A stretch of 37,171 nt of DNA from NCBI GenBank assembly GCA_020832405.1, contig JAFIET010000037.1:1-37171 (forward strand), read 5' to 3'. Made by a program: the position numbers and the translations under genes. Below the pieces are notes generated by a model that made no database searches, was not told where the DNA came from, and saw nothing but the letters and a program-made list of their open reading frames with translations. This document shows positions 25,202 through 34,022 of the stretch, one piece after another. Each line of letters opens with the position of its first letter. The first letter of the stretch is position 1. Source of the DNA: Balneolales bacterium (GTDB lineage Bacteria; Bacteroidota; Rhodothermia; Balneolales; Cyclonatronaceae).

Positions 25202-26155
25202 TTAGCTAAGTTCTTTTTGAAGAATAATTGTAAGTGTACGATCGAAATGAGGGGTAACAACCGGGATAAACTGTTCTTTGGTCATAATCTGATAAAGCAT
25301 AGCATAATTTCGATACATCTCAAGGCGCACATCATCAGGCAGTACAGGCATTTCCTGACCAGGCTGCCCCGTGAACCCCCGCTCACGCAGCCAATCGCGT
25401 ATAAATTCTTTTGAAAGCTGATAGGGTGTTCTGCCTTCAGCGCGAAGTTCATCAAATCTGGATTTGTAATAATACCGGGATGAATCCGGCGTGTGGATTT
25501 CGTCGATTAGGGTGATCGTGCTCCCATAAAAACCAAATTCATATTTGGTATCAGCAAGGATCAGGCCTCGGGAATCAGCAATTTGAGATCCTTTTTCAAA
25601 CAGAAGTAGGGCCGTCTTGCTGATTTTATCCCAAACGGGAGCCGTGAGCATGCCGCTTGCAATGATATCATCTGCAGAAATATCTTCATCATGGCCGGCC
25701 TCCGCTTTTGTAGTTGGTGTGATGAGGGGCTTTGGAAAGCGGTCGAACTGTTTCAGGCCGTCGGGCATTTTTTCACCGCAGATGGTACGGATACCTTTCT
25801 TATACAGCCGCCATGCATGCCCGGTAAGATAGCCCCGAACCACTACTTCAACGGGGATTGGCTCGCATTTCTTCGCTATCGTGATGTTGGGATGGGGGAC
25901 CTGAATCAGGTGTGTTGGCACAATACCCTCAACCTGACGCAATGACCATGCGGCCATTAGGTTGAGAATCTGACCTTTACAGGGAATAGTCTCCCCCAGA
26001 ATATGGTCATAAGCAGAAATACGGTCAGTAGCTACGATGGCAAGTTTGTTATCGGGCAACTGATAAACGTCTCTCACTTTTCCTCTGCGGGGTTCGTCAA
26101 AACCTTCGGCAGAGGTCAGCTTAATTGAGCGGGTGAGTAGTTTCGAAATGTTCAC
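25202..26155 (-). CDS. purC: Phosphoribosylaminoimidazole-succinocarboxamide synthase
   Basis: 317 residues starting at GTG (26155). GTGA overlaps the stop of the LacI-type regulator, so the start is fixed by translational coupling. The N-terminal GKVRDVYQL (25-33), the DRISAYDH segment (44-51), EVVVRGYLTGHAW and the central TPTTKAEAGHDE are PurC hallmarks. The length belongs to the longer class of bacterial PurC. It ligates CAIR and aspartate with ATP in purine synthesis. The protein is complete. Its direct pairing with a LacI-family regulator is the unusual point. Confidence 0.94.
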   Translation of the reverse strand: MNISKLLTRSIKLTSAEGFDEPRRGKVRDVYQLPDNKLAIVATDRISAYDHILGETIPCKGQILNLMAAWSLRQVEGIVPTHLIQVPHPNITIAKKCEPIPVEVVVRGYLTGHAWRLYKKGIRTICGEKMPDGLKQFDRFPKPLITPTTKAEAGHDEDISADDIIASGMLTAPVWDKISKTALLLFEKGSQIADSRGLILADTKYEFGFYGSTITLIDEIHTPDSSRYYYKSRFDELRAEGRTPYQLSKEFIRDWLRERGFTGQPGQEMPVLPDDVRLEMYRNYAMLYQIMTKEQFIPVVTPHFDRTLTIILQKELS

Positions 26156-27165
26156 TTTCGCGCTTTTGTTGATTTACGGGCAATGAGTTCAGGTTCAATT
26201 ATCGTTTGCTTGAGCTTGATGTTCTTATCTTTGTAACGCTCGGAAAGCCGCTGAATGGACCTGATACCTACATCATACATGGCCTGATCGATGGTGGAAA
26301 GATTCAGGTATTTGGAAATTTTGATATTGTCGTAACCCAAAATGGCGACATCCTCCGGTACGGAGAGGCCGAGTTCGCTGAGGGCATGCATTGCACCAAT
26401 GGCCTGCGCGTCGTTCGAGCAGAACAGCGCATCGGGAATGGCGTTACGCTCCTTGAGAATTTTGATCGCTTCATATCCGGCTTCTTCGCTGAAACCGGCA
26501 TGTTTACGGGTGATGCCGCTAACAAGCATATCTTCGTTAAGGTTAACTCCGCCTTCTTTGAGTGCATCCCGGAAGCCTCTTTCTCTTTCATCAGAAATAC
26601 TCGATTTGGTATGCGACCGGATAAAACCAATATTGCGGAATCCGTTTTCCACAAGATGCTTTCCGGCAATAAATCCGCCTTTGTAGTTATCCCAGTAGAA
26701 ATAATCATAACCGGGATGATTCGCACCTACCAGTATCACCGGGATATCATAATCCTGCAGACGTTTATGAACCTTCTCGTTAATATCAATCGAAAAAACA
26801 ACAAGCCCGTCGGGGATCCCGCGGTCAATGAAGCGTTTAAAATTTTCTTCCGGATCCTCAGAACCTGTATTGTAAATAATGAAATCAAGGTCAAGCTTGC
26901 TGATTTCATCTTTAACGCCTTTAAGAACTTCGTTAAAGAAGGGAGTTGTAAAGGTTGGTACGGCAACTGCTATAATCTGAGGCTGCCGCCTGGCAAGCAT
27001 TCGGGCACTTACCTGCGGGTGAAAATCAAGTTTATCAATAGAAGCCTGCACCTTATTTTTGGTTTCTTCTGAGACATAAGGTGAATCATTTAACACACGT
27101 GAAACAGTTGAAATAGCTACTCCTGCTTCCTTGGCTACATCGTAAATGGTGATTTTTTTTGCCAT
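26152..27165 (-). CDS. LacI-family transcriptional regulator
   Basis: 337 residues. The N-terminal helix-turn-helix reads ITIYDVAKEAGVAISTVSRVLN (5-26), with a hinge helix near 50-60 (VSARMLA). A periplasmic-binding-like effector domain follows (60-330), with VSRVLNDSPYV and LGYDNI typical of the family. It is in frame with, and overlaps by four bases, purC downstream. Classical LacI proteins sense sugars, but PurR of Enterobacteria senses hypoxanthine/guanine, so a purine-linked role is possible here. Effector residues cannot be assigned. The region upstream is a 588-base divergent intergenic space shared with the phytoene synthase gene. Confidence 0.92.
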   Translation of the reverse strand: MAKKITIYDVAKEAGVAISTVSRVLNDSPYVSEETKNKVQASIDKLDFHPQVSARMLARRQPQIIAVAVPTFTTPFFNEVLKGVKDEISKLDLDFIIYNTGSEDPEENFKRFIDRGIPDGLVVFSIDINEKVHKRLQDYDIPVILVGANHPGYDYFYWDNYKGGFIAGKHLVENGFRNIGFIRSHTKSSISDERERGFRDALKEGGVNLNEDMLVSGITRKHAGFSEEAGYEAIKILKERNAIPDALFCSNDAQAIGAMHALSELGLSVPEDVAILGYDNIKISKYLNLSTIDQAMYDVGIRSIQRLSERYKDKNIKLKQTIIEPELIARKSTKARK

Positions 27166-27753
27166 ATGGTTGATAGGGATATACTAAGTTTAGGAACCTG
27201 CTGAGAAAAATTGGCCGATTGTCTGAAAGTGTTTAATTGAGATTCCTGAAGGTAAGAGTTAATAATCGTTTTACTTTTCAGCCTGGCATTGTGCAGTACG
27301 AACAAAAGGTTTCGGTCAGAAATCCAAAAAAATACGTTCTGCAACAAACAGCAGAAGCTGAGATAGTTGATTTGTTTCGAATTTAAACGTGCCTGTTTTA
27401 ATCGTAAAATAGGTTTATGAGCGTGTTGCTAACTCAGAATTTAAGTAATTGAAGGCTCATTCCCATGTTTTATTATTGTTACTGTAAAATATAGGAGCCA
27501 AATCGTTGCTGATGTTTAGAAGAGGCCGGTATTGAAGGGTAAGCCTCAGATCAGGCCGTTCAAAACAGCCGTGGCTTACATTCAAGAACAAAAAAAGTGC
27601 CCTGCCGAGCAGGTGTTTAAAAAAAAATCGGAACTGAGCTTCATTAAAGGTATTATTATGCTGTACAGGAACGTTATTGCCACCGTTCAGATTCTGTTAC
27701 TATGACTCATTTCTACTGCTTCCTAACTACTTTAAGACTACCGATGTCTTGCT
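27166..27753. other. 588-base divergent intergenic region
   Basis: It is A+T-rich with no supported gene. Near the phytoene synthase gene, TTGCCA (27677-27682), 15 bases and TACTAT (27698-27703) make a weak promoter candidate. A poor inverted repeat, ACGAA / TTTCG, lies around 27298-27317. The length is large for two divergent promoters and could hold regulator sites. I could not confirm a small RNA. Confidence 0.4.
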
Positions 27754-28722
27754 ATGAATTATATACTTAAGCTTCCATATACAATTATAAGGCCGGTTTA
27801 TGAGCGTACGTCCCTGCACACGTCTGTAATAAATGAAGTAACCGGTACAGAGTTACGGCAGGCTTACACGCACTGCCGGCTGATCACAAGAGAATATGCC
27901 AAAACCTTTTACATGGCAACGAGGCTTCTTCCTAATAAAAAGCAAAGATCAATTTTTGCAATTTATGCGCTCTGCCGGTTTATCGATGATCTCGTGGATG
28001 AAGCTGAAGACCTGGTAATGAAAAAACAGCTGAACCCTGAGCAGATTGTTCAGATGCTCGAAAGCTGGAAAGATAAGCTTCAGCGAACCTACAACGGGGA
28101 GGTAATTGAACATCCGATTCTGCTTGCTATGTCCGATACGCTCAGGCAATACCACATTCCCATTGAGCTCACTTTTGAGCTTATGGAGGGTGTTTGCATG
28201 GACCTGACCAAAAACCGGTATGAAAATTTCGATGAGCTGTACACCTACAGCTACAAAGTAGCTTCGGTGGTTGGTTTAATGGTTAGTGAAGTGTTTGGCT
28301 ATAAAGACAAAAAGGCACTCAAACACGCGGTTGCGCTGGGAATAGCGATGCAGCTGACCAATATTCTCAGGGATATTGGGGAAGACCTCAGCCGCGATCG
28401 TATTTACCTGCCACAGGATGAGCTTCTGCAGTTCGGGATTACTGAAGCCGATTTGTTTGAACACCGTAATGACGACAAGTTTAAAGCATTCATGGAGTTT
28501 CAGATACAGCGCGCAGAACGATATTATGAAGATGCAGATAAGGGCATCCCCATGCTTTCGCGCGACAGCCATTACCCAGTAGCGATGGCGCGTTTGAACT
28601 ACAGCAAAATTCTGAACCGAATCCGTGATAATGATTATCAGGTGTTCACTCAGCGCGCTTACCTTAGTACGGCCGAAAAACTATCCATCATCCCCAAAAT
28701 CTGGTGGCGCAGAAAAAGCTGA
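27754..28722 (+). CDS. crtB: Phytoene/squalene synthase family protein
   Basis: 322 residues. The two aspartate-rich motifs of trans-isoprenyl diphosphate head-to-head synthases are intact: DDLVD (78-82) and DIGED (207-211) in the NILRDIGEDLSRDRIYLP block. ARLNYSKI follows, close to the C-terminus. Such enzymes join two prenyl diphosphates: geranylgeranyl diphosphate to phytoene for carotenoids, or farnesyl diphosphate to squalene or a related product. Desaturase (crtI) and cyclase genes are absent here, so the product remains open; carotenoid synthesis is the usual role in this group. A terminator follows. Cytoplasmic or membrane-associated. Confidence 0.88.
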   Translation: MNYILKLPYTIIRPVYERTSLHTSVINEVTGTELRQAYTHCRLITREYAKTFYMATRLLPNKKQRSIFAIYALCRFIDDLVDEAEDLVMKKQLNPEQIVQMLESWKDKLQRTYNGEVIEHPILLAMSDTLRQYHIPIELTFELMEGVCMDLTKNRYENFDELYTYSYKVASVVGLMVSEVFGYKDKKALKHAVALGIAMQLTNILRDIGEDLSRDRIYLPQDELLQFGITEADLFEHRNDDKFKAFMEFQIQRAERYYEDADKGIPMLSRDSHYPVAMARLNYSKILNRIRDNDYQVFTQRAYLSTAEKLSIIPKIWWRRKS

Positions 28723-28807
28723 GCTAAATTATTTCGGTTTCGCAAAAAAGCGCTTTTCTGAATAAAAATGATTGGTTAATACTGTTTATTTTCGTTTATC
28801 TTTAAGT

Positions 28808-28835
28808 CGTTGCCCTTACCGGCAACGGCTTTTTT
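28808..28835 (+). terminator. Terminator after phytoene synthase gene
   Basis: CGTTGCC (28808-28814) pairs with GGCAACG (28821-28827) around a six-base loop. The helix can extend by two pairs, and six T follow (28830-28835). Confidence 0.8.
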
Positions 28836-28924
28836 ATTATGAGCTGTATCCTAAACTGAAAAGCAAGACGCCGGCTAAAAGAAACCGGAACATATGCAGT
28901 TACCTGATATCCTCCAATTTGCTG

Positions 28925-28953
28925 TTACTAAAAAGTTTACAATCGGATATAAT
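28925..28953 (+). promoter_or_regulatory. Promoter with consensus -10
   Basis: TTACTA (28925-28930), 17 bases and an exact TATAAT (28948-28953). The -35 is weak (three of six matches). It would give the alpha/beta-hydrolase-like gene a leader of about 100 bases. Confidence 0.4.
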
Positions 28954-29063
28954 GGCAATTCGGCTTTTCTGAAAACAAAATATAATATTTAAAACCAGGC
29001 AATTTACCCGACACTCAAGCTGTCAATCGTCAATCAACCAACCCTATTAAATTTATCTTCGTC

Positions 29064-29771
29064 ATGAAATACGTAACCGAAACCTGGAACAGCCCAAGTC
29101 TGGGTGCTGATGTTGTAGTTCGTATTTACGGTACCGGCGGTACGCCTGTGCTGTTTTTTAACAGTTTATGTGATGCTGCCGATACAGACGCCGAATTTCT
29201 GGAAAGCATTGCATTTCAGATTGATAACCGTCTGAATATGGTAATTACCCTCGAAAAGCCTGATTACAGGCTCATTTTTGATGAAACGGAAGATCCGCGC
29301 CGCAGGCTTATTGAGTTTCTTCATGTCGAAAGCTTTGTGATTGATGAACTCATCCCAAGAATAAAGAAACTTGCCGGTAACGACTTTATCATTGTGGCCG
29401 GTGCAGGACACGGCGGTTATCTTGCCCTGAATATGCTGCTGCGGCATCCTTCAAAATTTGACAAGTGCATTTCAATCGGCGGAAAGTACGATATGCGTCC
29501 GCATTTCGATGGTGCGGCAGATGAAGACTTTTACTACAATAACCCGATCGAATACCTGCCCCATCTTTCAGATGAGTTTTACCTGGCCGATCTCCGTAAA
29601 ACGGATATCAGGATAGCAACTTATCCCGGTGATGACTTTTACGAGGACGCAGAATCAATCTCAGATTTTCTCGATAACCGAGGGATTTCCCATCAGTTTG
29701 ATGTCTTTCATGATCACTCAGAAAGCGATTATGAAACACATAAAAAACTGTTTGCCAACCATATTCCTTAA
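29064..29771 (+). CDS. Alpha/beta-hydrolase-like protein without Ser nucleophile
   Basis: 235 residues with the layout of the short esterase family: strand-rich front, then the elbow before a helix starting YLALN. The usual GxSxGG reads GAGHGG (113-118), so Gly115 (codon GGA at 29406) is where the nucleophilic serine should be. A late histidine-rich stretch, FHDHSESDYETHKKLF (about 214-229), may correspond to the region of the catalytic histidine. There is no signal peptide. It could be a non-enzymatic member that binds a ligand or a partner, or it may use a different chemistry. It has its own promoter and stands between crtB and accC. Confidence 0.7.
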   Translation: MKYVTETWNSPSLGADVVVRIYGTGGTPVLFFNSLCDAADTDAEFLESIAFQIDNRLNMVITLEKPDYRLIFDETEDPRRRLIEFLHVESFVIDELIPRIKKLAGNDFIIVAGAGHGGYLALNMLLRHPSKFDKCISIGGKYDMRPHFDGAADEDFYYNNPIEYLPHLSDEFYLADLRKTDIRIATYPGDDFYEDAESISDFLDNRGISHQFDVFHDHSESDYETHKKLFANHIP

Positions 29772-29930
29772 GTAAAAAAGAGAAATTCTTATTTTAAGGT
29801 AGTATATTCGAATATGTGTGTATAAAGCAGCCACACAGCATTTTGATAGTATTTAAATGGTTAAGCGGCTGTTCCGGATGGCTTTATATCCTTCAGTTTC
29901 CACGTAAATTATTAAACAAGCATTAACCTT

Positions 29931-31448
29931 ATGCCTGAGATTAAGAAAGTATTGATTGCGAACCGCGGTGAAATCGCCGTTCGCGTAATTCGCAGCTGCC
30001 GGCAGCTCGGCATCAAAACAGTTGCCGTTTATTCTGAAGTTGATGCGGGTATGCCGCATGTGCAGCTTGCCGACGAAGGGGTTTGTCTTGGTGAAGCCGC
30101 CTCTTCGAAGAGCTATCTTGTGATGGAAAAAATCCTGGAAGCTGCCCGCGTTACCGGGGCAGATGCCATCCATCCCGGTTACGGCTTTCTGAGCGAAAAC
30201 TCCGTTTTTGCCCGCAAATGCCGCGAAAACGATATCATTTTCATAGGCCCTACACCCGAAGCCATCGAAGCTATGGGCGATAAAACCAAGGCCCGCGAGC
30301 TGATGGAAGCCAACAAGGTGCCGCTGCCTCCGGGCACGGCTACCGCCCTGAAGGATGTTGCCGAGGCCGAGCGCGTTGCGGAGGAAATCGGCTATCCGGT
30401 TATGATTAAAGCTGCTGCCGGCGGCGGTGGCAAAGGGATGCGGATTGTTCATAAGAAAGAGGATTTCACATCAAGCATCCGCACTGCCAAGTCGGAGGCC
30501 ATGAGTGCTTTCGGCGACGACCGCGTGTATGTCGAGAAATACCTCGAAAACCCGCGCCATATTGAGTTTCAGATTATAGCCGATACGCACGGAAACGTGC
30601 TGCATGTGTTCGACCGGGAGTGCTCGGTGCAGCGCCGGCATCAGAAAGTGGTGGAAGAAGCCCCGAGCCCGTTTCTCGATGATGAGATGCGTGCTGCCAT
30701 GGCCGATGTGGCCGTAAAAGCCGCGCAAAGCTGCGGCTACGTGGGCGCCGGTACGGTTGAGTTCCTCGCCGACAAGCACCGGAATTTCTACTTCCTTGAA
30801 ATGAATACCCGCCTGCAGGTGGAGCATCCGGTAACGGAGTTTATTACCGGTCTCGATCTCGTTGCCCTTCAGCTGCTCGTAGCCGAAGGCAAAAAGCTGC
30901 CGCTGAAGCAGTCTGACATCACCATTAAAGGCCATGCGATGGAGTGCCGGATCTGCGCCGAAGACCCCGAGGAAAACTTCATGCCAAGCACGGGCTACCT
31001 CAAGCGGTTCAAACTGCCCTCCGGACCAGGCGTACGTGTGGATGCCGGTATCGAAGCGGGTCAGTCGGTCACCATCAACTACGATCCGCTCCTCGCCAAG
31101 CTCGTTACCTACGGCAAAGACCGTGACGAAGCCATCCGCCGGATGCGGGTTGCGCTCGAAGAGTTCCAGATCGACGGCTGCAAAACGACTATCCCGTTCT
31201 GCCATTTCACCATGGAGCACCCGGTATTCAATTCCGGAACCTACGACACGCACTTCATTCAGAATTATTACAAACCAGCCGAGCTTCGGATGAATGAGGA
31301 TGTTTCCCACCTTGCTGCGGCACTGCTGCATGAGCACTTTGTGCCGGATGTGCACGCAACGGTACCCATGAACGGCAAGAAAAAAGATCCCGATTTTGAT
31401 GAAATGGCGCACGCCAGTTCATTGTGGTGGCGCAACAGACGTTCATAG
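29931..31448 (+). CDS. accC: Biotin carboxylase subunit (acyl-CoA carboxylase)
   Basis: 505 residues, longer than the 449-residue E. coli AccC mainly at the C-terminus. It has N-terminal VLIANRGEIAVRVIR (8-22), HPGYGFLSEN (81-90), ATP-grasp GGGGKGM (164-170) and catalytic EMNTRLQVEHPVTE (290-303). The tail after about residue 450 (DVSHLAAALLHEHF) resembles those found in propionyl- or acyl-CoA carboxylase alpha subunits but has no biotinyl domain (no AMKM motif). So it carboxylates a biotin carried on a separate protein, not encoded nearby. It could be AccC proper or the subunit of a related carboxylase. murQ follows 27 bases later. Confidence 0.9.
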   Translation: MPEIKKVLIANRGEIAVRVIRSCRQLGIKTVAVYSEVDAGMPHVQLADEGVCLGEAASSKSYLVMEKILEAARVTGADAIHPGYGFLSENSVFARKCRENDIIFIGPTPEAIEAMGDKTKARELMEANKVPLPPGTATALKDVAEAERVAEEIGYPVMIKAAAGGGGKGMRIVHKKEDFTSSIRTAKSEAMSAFGDDRVYVEKYLENPRHIEFQIIADTHGNVLHVFDRECSVQRRHQKVVEEAPSPFLDDEMRAAMADVAVKAAQSCGYVGAGTVEFLADKHRNFYFLEMNTRLQVEHPVTEFITGLDLVALQLLVAEGKKLPLKQSDITIKGHAMECRICAEDPEENFMPSTGYLKRFKLPSGPGVRVDAGIEAGQSVTINYDPLLAKLVTYGKDRDEAIRRMRVALEEFQIDGCKTTIPFCHFTMEHPVFNSGTYDTHFIQNYYKPAELRMNEDVSHLAAALLHEHFVPDVHATVPMNGKKKDPDFDEMAHASSLWWRNRRS

Positions 31449-31475
31449 CCGAAGTGATTTTAATCGTAGCCTGTT

Positions 31476-32420
31476 TTGTCTGATTCCCCCAAGCCACATG
31501 ATTTGCTTAGCCGACTTGGTACGGAGCAGATTAACCCGCAAACCCGCGAAATCGACCTTGCTTCTCCGCTCGAAATTGCGGAGCTGATGAATGCACAGGA
31601 CGAGCTCGTGGCAAAGGCAGTAGGCAGGCAAAAGCATGCCATTGCAGCAGCCATTGAGCAGGTTTCGCAGTCTTTTAAACAGGGCGGCCGTCTCGTTTAT
31701 GCCGGTTCCGGCACGAGCGGCCGCCTTGGTATTTTAGATGCCTCAGAGTGCCCGCCCACTTTCGGAAGCCCGCCCGAAATGGTGCAGGGACTTATTGCCG
31801 GCGGCCCCGAAGCAATGTTCCGGGCACAGGAGGGCGCCGAAGACAGCCCCGAACAGGGCGCAGCCGATGTGCGGAATCTGAATCTTGGCCCGCACGATAC
31901 CCTTTGCGGACTCGCAGCAAGCGGCCGCACCCCCTACGTGCTTGGCGCCATGGCCGAAGCCCGGCAGCGCGGCGCCGCAACCGTTTTCGTCTGCTGTGTT
32001 AAGCCCGAACATCTCCCCGAAGGCCTGCTGACCGACATCCTCATAGCTGTAGAGGTTGGCCCCGAGGTTATCGCCGGCAGCACCCGCCTGAAAAGCGGCA
32101 CCGCGCAAAAAATGGTCTGCAATATGATCACCACCGGGGCCATGATCCGCCTCGGCAAAGTCTGGCAGAACGTGATGGTCGATTTGCAGCTCACCAATCA
32201 AAAGCTTCACGAACGGGCACGCCGCATTTTGATGACTTACGGCGGGGTTTCCTATGATGAAGCTGTTAGCCTGCTGCAGCAAACCAACGGACACGTGAAA
32301 ACCGCTTTGCTGATGGCACTCGGTAATTTCAGCGAAGCAGAAGCCCGGCTGCAACTCAAACGGGCTAACGGATTTATCCGGAAAGCCTTAACTTCCCAGG
32401 AAAAAAACTCAGATGAATAA
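31476..32420 (+). CDS. murQ: N-acetylmuramic acid 6-phosphate etherase
   Basis: 314 residues, slightly longer than E. coli MurQ (298). The start is a TTG, since no in-frame ATG precedes the conserved front LGTEQINPQTREID. The SIS-domain phosphate site is YAGSGTSGRLGILDASECPPTF (about 74-95), whose glutamate in ASEC is a candidate catalytic residue. AGGPEAMFRAQEGAEDS and VIAGSTRLKSGTAQKM follow. It splits the lactyl ether of MurNAc-6-phosphate in cell-wall recycling. Its own kinase or PTS gene is not nearby. It ends inside the plsC start (eight-base overlap). Confidence 0.95.
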   Translation: MSDSPKPHDLLSRLGTEQINPQTREIDLASPLEIAELMNAQDELVAKAVGRQKHAIAAAIEQVSQSFKQGGRLVYAGSGTSGRLGILDASECPPTFGSPPEMVQGLIAGGPEAMFRAQEGAEDSPEQGAADVRNLNLGPHDTLCGLAASGRTPYVLGAMAEARQRGAATVFVCCVKPEHLPEGLLTDILIAVEVGPEVIAGSTRLKSGTAQKMVCNMITTGAMIRLGKVWQNVMVDLQLTNQKLHERARRILMTYGGVSYDEAVSLLQQTNGHVKTALLMALGNFSEAEARLQLKRANGFIRKALTSQEKNSDE

Positions 32421-33156
32421 ACTGCTTAGTGCCCTGCTTTGGCTCGTTTACGGAATTTCCTTTGTGCTTTCGTTTCTGTTTGCGTTTTTCGTGAGGGTTT
32501 TCACCTTCCCGTTCGATCCGCATCACCGCTACCCCAATGCGGTAATGATGTTTTTTGGGAAATCGATCATGGTGCTTAATCCGTTTTGGAAGCGTCACTA
32601 TTACGGCCTTGAAAAGCTCAGTAATTCCAAAGGCATGATCCGGATTGCCAACCATCAGAGTTTTCTGGATATGCCGCTGATGGCAACCCTGCCTGTTGAG
32701 ATGAAGTGGGTTTCCAAAAAAGAGCTGTTTAAGCTCCCCATCGTGGGCTGGCTGATGCACCTTGCCGGGCATATTTCGGTGGACCGCGGATCGAAAGGCG
32801 CCGCCAGATCCCTGCAAAAAATGATTGCCCCGATTGAAGACGGCACAAGCGTGATGATTTTCCCCGAGGGCACCCGCTCCCGCGACGGTAACATCAAGCC
32901 GTTTAAAAAGGGAGCTTTTCACGCCTCGGTGGATAACGGTTTTCTTGTTCAGCCCATCGTGATGGAGGGCACGTTTTCCTGCATTAAGCCCGATACCTGG
33001 GAAATGAACCTGCGCGGCGATCTGCACGTGTCCGTGCTCGATCCGGTTGACCCCGCTGATTTTGATTCCGTTGATGAAATGACGGCACACGTGCACAAGC
33101 TGGTTTCAGACGAGTTCCTGCGGCTCAAAAGTCTGAACAGCGCCGGCAAACGATAA
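32413..33156 (+). CDS. plsC: 1-acylglycerol-3-phosphate acyltransferase
   Basis: 247 residues; the ATG overlaps the murQ stop by eight bases, indicating coupled translation. A hydrophobic N-terminal segment (about 5-30) anchors it in the inner membrane. Acyltransferase blocks are intact: NHQSFLD (80-86, H-x4-D), VDRG (123-126), FPEGTR (150-155) and the VQPIVM end of the substrate pocket. It should add the second acyl chain to lysophosphatidic acid. Together with accC upstream it makes a lipid-synthesis flavour to this run, while murQ does not obviously fit. Confidence 0.92.
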   Translation: MNKLLSALLWLVYGISFVLSFLFAFFVRVFTFPFDPHHRYPNAVMMFFGKSIMVLNPFWKRHYYGLEKLSNSKGMIRIANHQSFLDMPLMATLPVEMKWVSKKELFKLPIVGWLMHLAGHISVDRGSKGAARSLQKMIAPIEDGTSVMIFPEGTRSRDGNIKPFKKGAFHASVDNGFLVQPIVMEGTFSCIKPDTWEMNLRGDLHVSVLDPVDPADFDSVDEMTAHVHKLVSDEFLRLKSLNSAGKR

Positions 33157-33174
33157 ACGCTCCCGCTTGCGTTG

Positions 33175-33837
33175 ATGCATTCCATGAACCGGAACGTCAT
33201 CATCATATTTGGCCATAGCCTAACCTATCATCAGCGGGTGAAATGCGCCCTTGTTGCAGCACTGCTCATAAGCCTGCTCATTTTCCGGTTTGCCGACTGG
33301 CGCTCTGATGAAAAAATGATGAGCGGCATGATTTGGGATGAGCTGGTAATAGACGAGATCGCCATAACCGTACAGGCAGAAGCCCTCCCGCCGCCGCCTC
33401 GACCGCGATTTGCCCCGCCGGAAGTCAGCGATGTCGTGATCGAAGACGAGCTTGACCTCCCCGAGTTCGATTTGTTTCCGGATTTTGACGGCTTCGAAGC
33501 CCCGCAGCAGGCACAGCAGGGCGTTGTCGGAAACCCCGACCGGCCGGCGCGTGTTCGCCGCATCGTTGAAGCCGTTACCCCGCAGCAGGCCCGCGACCTC
33601 GGCTTTCAGGTAGAAGTACAGGTCACCCTGCTCGTAAATGAAGAAGGCCGCGTTGACGAAGTTACGATCTCCGCCATACACCTCCTTTACCCCGACGGCA
33701 CCCGCGAGCAGGTACAGTCCATTGGCTACGGCATCATGGAAGAAAGTATCCGCGCGGCGAGCAGCTGGGTATTTATGCCCGCACAACACAACGGCGAGGC
33801 AGTGCCGGCCTATTCAAGACACCGCTTTTTGTTTTAG
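33175..33837 (+). CDS. tonB: Energy transducer TonB
   Basis: About 220 residues from the ATG at 33175; a TTG at 33172 is also in frame. One membrane helix (23-39) is followed by a proline-rich stretch (LPPPPRPRFAPP, 71-82), an acidic linker (83-105) and a C-terminal TonB domain (about 135-220) ending in VFMPAQHNGEAVPAYSRHRFLF. TonB passes energy from ExbB-ExbD in the inner membrane to outer-membrane receptors such as the copper receptor at 4.1-6.5 kb. exbB and exbD are not in the window. It begins 18 bases after plsC and is probably the end of the run started by accC. Confidence 0.9.
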   Translation: MHSMNRNVIIIFGHSLTYHQRVKCALVAALLISLLIFRFADWRSDEKMMSGMIWDELVIDEIAITVQAEALPPPPRPRFAPPEVSDVVIEDELDLPEFDLFPDFDGFEAPQQAQQGVVGNPDRPARVRRIVEAVTPQQARDLGFQVEVQVTLLVNEEGRVDEVTISAIHLLYPDGTREQVQSIGYGIMEESIRAASSWVFMPAQHNGEAVPAYSRHRFLF

Positions 33838-34022
33838 AAGGGGATAGCAGGTCCGGCGCTCTTACTTAAAAAAACCGCATACTGCCACATAAGCCATTAT
33901 TTTTTTGGATAAACTCCGTGCACATCAAGGTCAGCAGTGTCAGCTCCTGACACCCCAAATCGGCGGATAAGCCCTTGCTTTTTGGTTTCGGCGCAAAGTG
34001 CTGATTGCGGAAGCTGACAAAT

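Larger units (their letters stand above)
28723..29063. other. Intergenic with terminator and promoter
   Basis: A 341-base A+T-rich gap. It holds the terminator of the phytoene synthase gene (28808-28835) and a TATAAT promoter element (28948-28953) for the next gene. No gene is supported. Confidence 0.5.

Noticed and set aside
25194-25207. 14-bp palindrome AGCTAAGCTTAGCT at the end of purC
   Set aside because: No T run and it overlaps the purC stop; too little to call a terminator or operator.
33937-33953. Hairpin GTGTCAG / CTGACAC after tonB
   Set aside because: Seven base pairs without a T run; could be a weak structure but not a supported terminator.
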